From assembly GCA_934130355.1 (NCBI GenBank), contig CAKOXV010000026.1, positions 1 to 11,729 on the forward strand: a DNA stretch of 11,729 nt, read 5' to 3'. Origin of the DNA: an uncultured Clostridia bacterium (GTDB lineage: Bacteria; Bacillota; Clostridia; TANB77; CAG-508). A model generated the notes under the pieces. That model ran no database searches, had not been told where the DNA came from, and saw only the letters and a program-made list of their open reading frames with translations. Within the stretch, counting starts at the first letter, position 1. Each line of letters begins with the position of its first letter. Positions 1 through 5,698 of this stretch are shown here, in pieces. The position numbers and the translations under genes were made by a program.

Positions 1-25
1 TAATTTCATTCTTTTTTTCGTCCAT
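1..25 (-). CDS. Possible 5' end of a gene leaving the window
   Basis: Only eight codons are visible, reading MDEKKNEI. They start at an ATG preceded by AAAGGA about nine bases upstream, which is a usable ribosome binding site. A weak promoter candidate (TTGTAA, 18-base spacer, TATACT) lies at about 91-62 on the same strand and would give a leader of roughly 30 bases. The fragment is too short to assign a family, and a chance ATG behind a purine stretch is a real alternative. Confidence 0.35.
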
Positions 26-242
26 AAGAACACATCCTTTATTATATAAAATTTAATTCTTAGTATATTTGTTGGTACTTATATATTACAACTTTTAGTA
101 TTTTTGAACTATTGTAAGTATTTTATAATAGGAACAAATATTTGTCTATAGTTTAAAATAAAATTATTAATTATTTTAGAAAAAGTTCCGGGCATCAAAG
201 TTTTGCGTAATAAGAGATAGAAGCAAAATAATAGAACCCTTT

Positions 243-428
243 TCAGAGTCCTATCCACAAGTTCTTGTAGCTACTAGCTTTTAATCCTCTATCCAAGAAC
301 AAACCACTTTTTATACCTTCAAAATAACCATCAAATGCTTTTGATACTCCACTGTGAGTTATTACTAGAACATTTTTATAGTCTTTTATTTTTAATTCAT
401 CTAAAAAGTTATATATTCTGTTAAAGAA
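243..428 (-). pseudogene. C-terminal remnant of a histidine phosphatase (phosphoglycerate mutase superfamily)
   Basis: Read on the minus strand from just after the toxin-like stop at 429, the open frame gives RIYNFLDELKIKDYKNVLV, then ITHSGVSKAFDGYFEGI and a GLFLDRGLK segment. The VITHSG motif carries the second catalytic histidine of the histidine phosphatase family, and the helix plus 'GLK' that follow are typical of its C-terminus. The first half, including the RHG phosphohistidine motif, is absent, and no start codon or ribosome binding site precedes the fragment. After GLK the family-typical NCE-like ending is replaced by unrelated sequence and a stop at 243-245. I read this as a dead, 5'-truncated gene. 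The family call is by motif recognition only. Confidence 0.6.
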
Positions 429-781
429 TTATTGTAATAGTTTTTCTAAGATTCTATCAATATTAGGAAAAACAATATTTTTCATCCCATGGTTATATAA
501 ATTTAAAACTTTATTAGATTTATATATTATTTCTGTTTGTAATTGATTAGATACTTTTATAGGAACTTTGTTTTTTATATATTGACTTTCTATGTAATCC
601 AATGTTACTGGGAACATATTTTGTATTAAAAATGCACTGTATGTATTCGCAATATCTCCAAAAACAATAGTATCAACAGATGGATTTTTACCTATTCTTT
701 ATTTTTCATCAATTCTGGATCATCCATAATATCAAAAAATGAATCTTTTATAAAATAAAAATATCCTACATCTATTTGCAC
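429..781 (-). pseudogene. Broken toxin-like gene, resembling type III toxin-antitoxin (ToxN/CptN-like) proteins
   Basis: A GTG at 781 with TAAGGAG eight bases upstream opens a frame reading VQIDVGYFYFIKDSFFDI, then MDDPELMKNKE and a stop near 690. After a frame change the sequence continues as GKNPSVDTIVFGDIANTYSA, FLIQNMFPVTLDYI and on to a TAA at 429. The two halves look like the beginning and end of one small protein of about 150-170 residues, with the central part (where I would expect an RPC and ISS type segment) missing. So at least one internal deletion with frameshift has occurred. I associate the pattern 'GYFYFIKD...MKNKE...D.I.FG...AFLIQNMFPVT' with clostridial RNA-regulated endoribonuclease toxins of the CptIN/ToxIN type. 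That assignment is from memory and is moderate at best. The upstream untranslated leader with a hairpin supports it. The product should be inactive. Confidence 0.5.
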
Positions 782-796
782 AACTATTTCTCCTTA

Positions 797-917
797 TATT
801 ATCAAAGGCCTACCATCTCTGGTAAGCCTCGAAAATTTATACACTCTCTAATTTGTTAGTCGCTCAAAGAGGCGGCGACAAACACATTTATTAAAAACAA
901 CGATGTTCTTAATTATT
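797..917 (-). ncRNA. Structured leader, candidate antitoxin RNA remnant
   Basis: Between the promoter at 924-953 and the toxin-like start at 781 lies about 120 bases with no reading frame but with clear folding potential. A first hairpin pairs 855-863 with 875-883 (eight of nine pairs, one T-T mismatch, 11-base loop). A second pairs 806-814 with 821-829. The order promoter, structured RNA, weak hairpin terminator, ribosome binding site, toxin is that of type III toxin-antitoxin loci. I do not see the tandem repeats that define their antitoxins, so this could be a decayed single-repeat remnant or simply a structured 5' leader. Confidence 0.4.
806..829 (-). terminator. Weak terminator-like hairpin ahead of the toxin-like frame
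   Basis: The minus strand reads AGGCTTACC, loop AGAGAT, GGTAGGCCT: a nine-pair stem with one G-T wobble. Only three T residues follow before GATAATAT. Termination should therefore be partial, which would let some transcripts run into the ribosome binding site 10-16 bases further on. A leaky terminator at this place is a hallmark of type III toxin-antitoxin operons. Confidence 0.5.
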
Positions 918-923
918 ATATTC

Positions 924-953
924 ATAATAGCATGAAATATGTCATTTTGTCAA
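924..953 (-). promoter_or_regulatory. Sigma-A promoter with extended -10
   Basis: The minus strand has TTGACA (953-948), an 18-base spacer ending in TGC, and TATTAT (929-924). A consensus -35 together with a TG-extended -10 makes this a strong candidate. Transcription would start near 917 and read through the structured leader into the toxin-like remnant. Confidence 0.65.
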
Positions 954-999
954 TAATTTTAATAAATTTTCCTCAACTTAATAAAATTTTATATATTTA

Positions 1000-1028
1000 T
1001 TGACATATACTTTTTCTTTTGTTATTTT
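1000..1028 (+). promoter_or_regulatory. Promoter of the 144-aa membrane protein gene
   Basis: The sequence shows TTGACA at 1000-1005, a 17-base spacer ending in TGT, and TATTTT at 1023-1028. The -35 is consensus and the -10 carries a TG extension. The start of transcription would fall near 1035, giving a short leader that includes the GGAGG ribosome binding site at 1041-1045. Confidence 0.6.
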
Positions 1029-1052
1029 ATTATAAATATTGGAGGTATTGAT

Positions 1053-1487
1053 ATGAAAAAGTATATAAAATTAATAGAAGAAACAATATACAACTTTTTG
1101 ATAGGTTTTTGGACTCCCTTTAACTTTTTATTAGCAATAGCTTTTATGATAGATGATGATGATGGTATAGGTATATTTTTAACAATTCTAACATTTAGTG
1201 TTTATATGTTTTTATTGATCCCTAATAACATTAAATTTTTTAAACAAGCAAAAAGCAAAAAAGAAAAGATAATCTTAATTTGTAGTTTTATAATTGGAAT
1301 ATTAATTTCAATATTTTTATATAAAGGAAATGGAACTATTAATGTAACTTTAACAGGAATATTAATCATAGGTAATATATTCTTTTTGATTTTAAATAAA
1401 AAGTCAGATAATATATATAGTGTTTTACTATTTATTTTAAACTTAATCTTTATATATCTTAATATAGATTGTTTTAATATATTTTAA
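1053..1487 (+). CDS. Small multi-pass membrane protein of unknown function
   Basis: The 144-residue product is almost entirely hydrophobic, with about five likely membrane segments near residues 14-33, 39-57, 73-90, 97-114 and 121-138. An acidic run of four Asp at 34-37 sits between the first two, and a basic loop (KQAKSKKEK, 64-72) lies between the second and third. The basic loop suggests a cytoplasmic position for that side. The ATG is preceded by TTGGAGG with a seven-base spacer, and a good promoter lies just upstream, so it is a single-gene unit. It ends at the bidirectional terminator shared with the convergent 85-aa gene. I recognise no family motif or catalytic residue, and it is the only plus-strand gene in the window. 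Confidence 0.75.
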   Translation: MKKYIKLIEETIYNFLIGFWTPFNFLLAIAFMIDDDDGIGIFLTILTFSVYMFLLIPNNIKFFKQAKSKKEKIILICSFIIGILISIFLYKGNGTINVTLTGILIIGNIFFLILNKKSDNIYSVLLFILNLIFIYLNIDCFNIF

Positions 1488-1492
1488 AAATT

Positions 1493-1521
1493 AAAAGAAG
1501 GTGATTTAATCACCTTCTTTT
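1493..1521. terminator. Bidirectional rho-independent terminator
   Basis: A perfect 12-bp inverted repeat, AAAAGAAGGTGA and TCACCTTCTTTT with loop TTTAA, lies between two convergent stop codons. The stem carries A tracts on one side and T tracts on the other, so each strand's transcript ends in a U-rich arm. It is 6 bases past the plus-strand stop and 9 past the minus-strand stop. Confidence 0.9.
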
Positions 1522-1529
1522 CTTTAGCT

Positions 1530-1787
1530 TTACTCGTATGGAATTGTTGGAATGTTCATATTTATGCTACTTGAATTTTCATAGAATTTTTCTGCAACAG
1601 CATCAAATTCAGCTAAACAATCTTGTTTTAGCACTCCATCATAAACACGTTTTCCATTAACATATATCAGCCTACCTGGCCGCAAAGTTTTGTTATATGA
1701 TATATAATTTTCCAAATCTTCATCTCTAACAACATTATATTTGTAAGACTTGTTTGAATAGATGCCTAAAGCTAAATGATTTTTCAT
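1530..1787 (-). CDS. Conserved-looking 85-aa protein of unknown function
   Basis: The gene starts at ATG 1787 behind a strong AAGGAGGA ribosome binding site about ten bases upstream. A near-consensus promoter lies at 1865-1893, and the gene ends at the strong terminator at 1493-1521, so it looks like a complete, independently expressed unit. The product is soluble and small, with no signal peptide or membrane segment. The core YNKTLRPGRLIYVNGKRVYD (about 31-50) looks like a compact beta-rich motif ('RPGR..YVNGK'), followed by a helix-forming segment (about 54-69). I do not recognise the family and see no catalytic motif. Confidence that it is a real gene is high because of its signals; its function is unknown. 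Confidence 0.8.
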   Translation of the reverse strand: MKNHLALGIYSNKSYKYNVVRDEDLENYISYNKTLRPGRLIYVNGKRVYDGVLKQDCLAEFDAVAEKFYENSSSINMNIPTIPYE

Positions 1788-1864
1788 AAGTGTTTGTCCT
1801 CCTTAACAAATTAGTTTACGAGTTGCTTTATGAGGTTGAGTTTTTATTATTCATATCTTTTTAT

Positions 1865-1893
1865 ATAATAGCATATTTCTTACTATTAGTCAA
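1865..1893 (-). promoter_or_regulatory. Promoter of the 85-aa gene
   Basis: The minus strand shows TTGACT (1893-1888), a 17-base spacer ending in TGC, and TATTAT (1870-1865), an extended -10 promoter. It lies immediately after the NUDIX stop codon and would give a leader of about 70 bases. Its -10 region, TGCTATTAT, is identical to that of the promoter at 924-953. Confidence 0.75.
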
Positions 1894-1898
1894 TTTTT

Positions 1899-2507
1899 TT
1901 AAACTTCCTCTTTTTCTTTTTTATACTTTTTATAAACTTCTATTAAATCTAAATCATTTTGATTTTCAGGTAAGTTATCTAAAGCAAAAAATTTTAAATC
2001 TTTAGATTCTTCGTCCCATTTTAATTCTCCAGTATAATGTTTTATGCAATATAAAACTGTATTATTTATTACTATATCACCATTAGGATAGCTATTTTTT
2101 CTGGTTTTTCCTGATACAATATCTATTAATTCCAAATCGTTTTCTTCTACATCTAAATTAGTTTCTTCTTTAATTTCTCTAATTATAGTATCCTTAAAAC
2201 TTTCGCCTAATTCTTGACATCCTCCAGGCAATCCCCATAGATTTCTATCAGCTCTGTTTTGAAGTAATATTTTTCCTTCTTCGTTAATTATTATTGCTGC
2301 GGCACCATCTTGTAACAAGACAAATTTGTGTTGCAATGTGCCCATACATAGTCTAGTAAAAATAGGATATCCTATTATATTACTTAATTCAATTATTTCA
2401 TCTGGTGTCATATGCTCCATTATTTTCTTTAAATCATCTTGATTGATATTCCTTTTTTGCTTGTTAGAAAGTTCTTTTATTTTTGCCAGTATTTCTTTAC
2501 TATTCAT
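1899..2507 (-). CDS. NUDIX hydrolase
   Basis: The 202-residue protein has a NUDIX box at G96-L118: G, five residues, E102, seven residues, then R110-E111-I-K-E114-E115-T-N-L. The usual Gly near the end is Asn117, a common variant, and the metal-binding glutamates are all present. NUDIX enzymes hydrolyse a nucleoside diphosphate linked to another group; the substrate cannot be predicted here. WGLPGG precedes the box as in most members. The first 65 residues are an extra, helical, Lys-rich segment. I start it at ATG 2507, which has AGAAGGA eight bases upstream. The same frame stays open to a TTG at 2618, but those 37 extra residues are the DNA-binding domain of the broken response regulator next door and are not part of this protein. 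Confidence 0.85.
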   Translation of the reverse strand: MNSKEILAKIKELSNKQKRNINQDDLKKIMEHMTPDEIIELSNIIGYPIFTRLCMGTLQHKFVLLQDGAAAIIINEEGKILLQNRADRNLWGLPGGCQELGESFKDTIIREIKEETNLDVEENDLELIDIVSGKTRKNSYPNGDIVINNTVLYCIKHYTGELKWDEESKDLKFFALDNLPENQNDLDLIEVYKKYKKEKEEV

Positions 2508-2537
2508 TTTATTTTTCCTTCTTATGTTGTGATTTCT

Positions 2538-3092
2538 ATTATTATCAATAACACAAACTTTGTCATATATCTGTTCTTTTGATATTACTTGATTTGCATT
2601 ATTCATTAAGTATTCCAATAATAAAAACTCTTTGCAAACTATTTCAATAGAATCATTTGTTTCAGTACAATAAAGTGTAGTTGTTTTTATGTTTAAATTT
2701 TAAATCTCCGACTTCTATGTAGTCTTTTATTATTTGGATATTATTTATTCTTAGTTGTGCATTTACTCTTGCTACAAGTTCATCTATATGAAATGGTTTT
2801 GTTAAATAGTCATTTGCCCCATAATTAAATCCTGTTAATTTGTCTTCTAATATAGATTTTGCTGTGAGCATAATAACTTTTGCTTCTATTTTTTCTTTTC
2901 TAATTTCTTCTAATATTTTAAATCCATTTACTTTTGGTAGCATTACATCTAGAATAATTAAATCATAAATATTTGTTAATGCATTGTCTAGCCCTTCTTC
3001 CCCATCTTGAAAAATATCCACTACATATTGTTCTTTTCTTAGTCTATTACATCTGCAATTTTGTATTCGTCTTCTATTATTAAGATTCTCAT
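2538..3092 (-). pseudogene. Frameshifted, truncated OmpR-family response regulator
   Basis: ATG 3092 (AAGGTG upstream) opens MRILIIEDEYKIADVID and then hits a stop at 3041-3039. The receiver continues in another frame as RLRKEQYVVDIFQDGEEG, with the phospho-acceptor Asp in LIILDVMLP (codon 2949-2947) and the conserved Lys in YLTKPF. A second frame change near 2675-2690 cuts that frame at 2662. The effector domain then follows in the third frame as TLYCTETNDSIEIV and KEFLLLEYLMNNANQV to ISKEQIYDKVCVIDNN. The rest of the winged helix, with its recognition helix, is gone, and the conserved Trp-Gly of the usual KVWG is Cys-Val. No sensor kinase gene is in the window. Sequencing indels could explain the frameshifts but not the missing C-terminus. 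A past role in controlling the pilus operon is possible from position only. Confidence 0.85.
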
Positions 3093-3115
3093 TTTAATCA
3101 CCTTTTTAATTATAT

Positions 3116-3143
3116 AAAAAAAACCACCTTTTTGCAAGGTAGT
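3116..3143 (-). terminator. Rho-independent terminator of the pilus operon
   Basis: The minus strand reads ACTACCTT, loop GCAAA, AAGGTGGT: an eight-pair stem with one T-G wobble, directly followed by a run of eight T. It begins about ten bases after the stop codon of the short pilin and closes the operon before the response-regulator remnant. Confidence 0.85.
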
Positions 3144-3153
3144 CAAAAATTTT

Positions 3154-4098
3154 TTATTCAACATCATTATCATTTTTGTCTTTTTGAGATTCTTTTTTCC
3201 CTATTTTGGTGATAATCACTCCAATTATGATTAATATAATTCCCAATACAATAATTCTTATTATACCAACTCCTCCGAAATATGGTAAATCAATATTTGA
3301 TGGGTTTTCTGGCATAATCTCAGAGTCTTTTATTTTTATGTTTTTTACAGAAATTACACGTACGCCATTTTCATTATCTATTGATATTGCTTTAGTACTA
3401 TTTTGTGCATCATATGTAACTTCTCCTGAAGCTTTTATAGAAAATTCATGTTTTGTTTTATTATCTAGTAAAAATCCTTCTGGTGCAGCGGTTTCTATAA
3501 AATAATAGTCGCCAAATGGTAAATTATTTATAACTATTTGCCCATTTGTATTTGTTATAAAATCTGTCAATATTGCTTGTGTATCATCTTGTTTGTACAA
3601 ATCAAATTTTGCACCTGGTAATAATGTGTTATTTTCATCTATTTTATTCAAAACTACTGAACCATATATTTTTTGGTTTTTAGGGTATACAGATATATCA
3701 TAAACCCATTTTGTTCCCTCTTTATTTGTCATTGGAATATCAACCAAAAAATTTGCTATTTTACTTGATACATCTGCTGAAGTATTCTCTTCTACAACTA
3801 AATATCTTCCAAAGTTAGCATTGTCGATTTCAAATGTCACTTTTCCATTTTCATCTGTTATTCCTGATGCTGTTTCTAGTTCTGATGGAGTTTCTAATGA
3901 TATACAATCATCTGCAACTTTATATATTAAAAATTTAATATCAGATACAGGTTCTGTTTCACTTTCTTCAAATTTATATATATTCAGTTTTGCTTTATCT
4001 GCCATAAATTCATTAAAAGCAAAGCAATTGACCTTAAATAAAGATATTATTACTAATATGATTAAAATATTTGTTAATAATATTTTGAATGTTCTCAC
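3154..4098 (-). CDS. Short pilin paralogue with non-canonical LPYFG anchor
   Basis: The 314-residue protein starts at GTG 4098 behind GGAGGAG. It has a signal peptide (about 1-27), two SpaA/CnaB-like domains, a sorting-signal-like end (LPYFG at 271-275, membrane segment about 277-298) and a long charged tail ending NDNDVE. The pilin motif WVYDISVYPKN is intact (K140), and E-box glutamates are at E103 and E202. Residues 121-253 align without gaps to major pilin 148-280 with about 100 of 133 identical by my hand count, so it is a duplicate that lacks the pilin's two C-terminal domains. Phe274 replaces the Thr at which sortases cleave. It could be a base or minor subunit held in the membrane, a substrate of the adjacent unusual sortase, or a decaying copy. 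It is the last gene of the operon, 21 bases after the second sortase. Confidence 0.9.
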   Translation of the reverse strand: MRTFKILLTNILIILVIISLFKVNCFAFNEFMADKAKLNIYKFEESETEPVSDIKFLIYKVADDCISLETPSELETASGITDENGKVTFEIDNANFGRYLVVEENTSADVSSKIANFLVDIPMTNKEGTKWVYDISVYPKNQKIYGSVVLNKIDENNTLLPGAKFDLYKQDDTQAILTDFITNTNGQIVINNLPFGDYYFIETAAPEGFLLDNKTKHEFSIKASGEVTYDAQNSTKAISIDNENGVRVISVKNIKIKDSEIMPENPSNIDLPYFGGVGIIRIIVLGIILIIIGVIITKIGKKESQKDKNDNDVE

Positions 4099-4119
4099 TG
4101 TTTCTCCTCCATAACTATT

Positions 4120-4800
4120 TTAATTTCTTTCACAAACTACGATTAATCTATGAGAATTTACTCTATATGGGTAGCACGTTATTAATGTAACAAGATCTCT
4201 GTTTTCTTGTATCATGATTTTTGATAAATCACTTGGATTAATTATCATTTTTTCACAAACTTTATAGTTCATTGTTTCCCATAAATTTGTAATTTCTATT
4301 TCATCACCAATGTTTAGTTTATTAAGATCACTAAACATCTTATTTTTTATCATTCCACTATGTGCAGCTATAACTGCATTAGTATTTATTCCACCAATTG
4401 GTAATGATGTTTGTCCTAAATTTATTGCACCCTTTTTCATATTATCTTTTGTTGCACCTAAATATATAGGTAACTTTACTTTAATTTTTTCTATACTTAT
4501 ATATCCAATTACATTTTGTTCATAACCATATTCAAGTAAATTAATAGGAACATCTTCATAAGAAAATGCATCTACAATTTTTTGACCAGATTCATAAAGT
4601 TCATTATTATAATCTTGAATTTTTTTATATATTAAATCGCTTTCATCTTCAGAAGTTTGAGAACTTTCTTTATCAAAGTTATTGATCACATCTGCCATCT
4701 CAAAATTTGATACTGTATTCATAATAGTCGGGAAAAATATTATTAAAATGCCAGCTAGTATAAATACTTCTCCAATTCTTACAATTATTTTATTTTTCAT
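4120..4800 (-). CDS. Second, divergent pilus-locus sortase
   Basis: I start this 226-residue sortase at ATG 4800, which has AGGGG five bases upstream; the in-frame TTG at 4827 has no ribosome binding site. An N-terminal membrane anchor (about residues 6-27) is followed by a charged stretch and a sortase catalytic domain. The likely catalytic triad is His147 (AAHSG), Cys209 (TLITCYPY) and Arg218 (NSHRLIV). LPIYLGAT and TSLPIGG match sortases found in pilus clusters. Unlike the sortase upstream, it has no C-terminal membrane segment, reads TCYPYR instead of TCTPYG, and ends in VVCERN. It overlaps the upstream sortase gene by 11 bases, so translation is probably coupled. Candidate jobs are processing the short LPYFG pilin, adding an ancillary pilin, or anchoring; the sequence does not choose between them. 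Confidence 0.88.
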   Translation of the reverse strand: MKNKIIVRIGEVFILAGILIIFFPTIMNTVSNFEMADVINNFDKESSQTSEDESDLIYKKIQDYNNELYESGQKIVDAFSYEDVPINLLEYGYEQNVIGYISIEKIKVKLPIYLGATKDNMKKGAINLGQTSLPIGGINTNAVIAAHSGMIKNKMFSDLNKLNIGDEIEITNLWETMNYKVCEKMIINPSDLSKIMIQENRDLVTLITCYPYRVNSHRLIVVCERN

Positions 4801-5671
4801 GTTTTCCCCTAACTTTAAAACTTGCAAAAAGTTTAGTAATTAATATAATAATTATTAATAAAATGATTCCTATTATTATAAAAATTATTATATTACTTTT
4901 TTCTGAATTTTTATTTGTTATATTTTCTGAATTCTCTAAGTTATTATCTTCTATTTTATCATTTTTTTGAATTAAATTATCATCTGTTTCATCTAATTCG
5001 TTTTCAATTCTTGTTCCTCTAACTAAAATTCTATGAGTATTTATTCCATAAGGAGTACATGTAACTAATGTTACATAATCTTCACCATCAACTATTTGAA
5101 TATATTTTTCATCATCTGGTTCTACTATTTTTATTTGATCAACTTGATATGTTAATTTGTCATTTAATACATATATGTAGAATTTATCTCCCTCTTCCAG
5201 TTCTTCTAAATGATCAAACATTTCTTGTCTAACCATTCCAGAATGAGCTGTTAAAACTGCATGTGTACTTTTTCCTCCAACTGGTAATGAAGTATTTTCC
5301 ATGTGTCCAACACCTGTCTCTAAAACATTTGCATTAGTAGAATGGTAGATTGGTAAGTTTACATTTATTTTAGGAATTTTAATGTATCCAATCATATTAT
5401 TCAAATTAATTGTTTTTAGATAATCAATTTCATTTTTTGTATTACTTTCATTAGCTTTTATTTTGTCAGCTTCAACTAATTTATCATTATATTCTTTTGC
5501 TAATTGTTTTTGTTTTTCTATTTCATCTTGTGATAACTCTTCTACTTTTTCTTGATAGTTTAATATTGCTGTTGTTTGAGTTTTCGAATTTACAATTCTT
5601 CCTATAAGAGGATATAAAGTAAGAAGCATTCCAATAATTATAAATATAATTCCAATCCTATTTTTGCCCAA
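4790..5671 (-). CDS. Class C pilus-polymerising sortase
   Basis: Class C sortases are membrane transpeptidases that cut the pilin sorting signal after Thr and join it to the pilin-motif lysine of the next subunit. This 293-residue protein has an N-terminal membrane segment (about 6-24), the core LPIYHSTN, TSLPVGG and TLVTCTPYGINTHRILVRG, and a second membrane segment (about 260-280) with a basic tail. The likely catalytic residues are His143, Cys205 and Arg214. No Asp-Pro-aromatic lid motif is visible before IGYIKIPKI, though many class C enzymes have one. The start is TTG 5671 with AGGAG nine bases upstream; an in-frame TAG lies just before it and no ATG is available. It follows the major pilin gene after an 80-base gap holding a stem-loop. 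Confidence 0.95.
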   Translation of the reverse strand: MGKNRIGIIFIIIGMLLTLYPLIGRIVNSKTQTTAILNYQEKVEELSQDEIEKQKQLAKEYNDKLVEADKIKANESNTKNEIDYLKTINLNNMIGYIKIPKINVNLPIYHSTNANVLETGVGHMENTSLPVGGKSTHAVLTAHSGMVRQEMFDHLEELEEGDKFYIYVLNDKLTYQVDQIKIVEPDDEKYIQIVDGEDYVTLVTCTPYGINTHRILVRGTRIENELDETDDNLIQKNDKIEDNNLENSENITNKNSEKSNIIIFIIIGIILLIIIILITKLFASFKVRGKHEK

Positions 5672-5698
5672 CTTAATAATCTCCTAGATAATTTTTAG

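Noticed and set aside
124..129. Plus-strand TATAAT
   Set aside because: No acceptable -35 at 16-18 bases and no plus-strand gene until 1053; expected by chance in such AT-rich DNA.
797..917. CRISPR or riboswitch interpretation of the structured leader
   Set aside because: No direct repeats with spacers are present, and I recognise no conserved riboswitch core; the toxin-antitoxin leader reading fits the layout better.
1790..2005. Plus-strand 71-aa frame over the NUDIX 3' end
   Set aside because: Low-complexity Leu/Phe-rich antisense shadow of a real gene and its promoter, without a ribosome binding site. The same holds for the other plus-strand frames inside the pilus genes.
3099..3137. A promoter for the response-regulator remnant inside the terminator (TTGCAA, 17 bases, TATAAT)
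   Set aside because: The hexamers fit well, but the expected start would fall inside the ribosome binding site at about 3099-3104. The -35 is also part of the terminator hairpin, so I do not list it as a feature.
4020..4026. Lipoprotein signal in the short pilin (Cys near residue 25)
   Set aside because: The residues before the Cys (F-K-V-N) do not fit a lipobox, and the protein has a C-terminal membrane anchor instead.
4801..4827. Earlier TTG start for the second sortase (nine more residues)
   Set aside because: No ribosome binding site precedes the TTG, while ATG 4800 has AGGGG at a suitable distance and gives a normal membrane anchor start.
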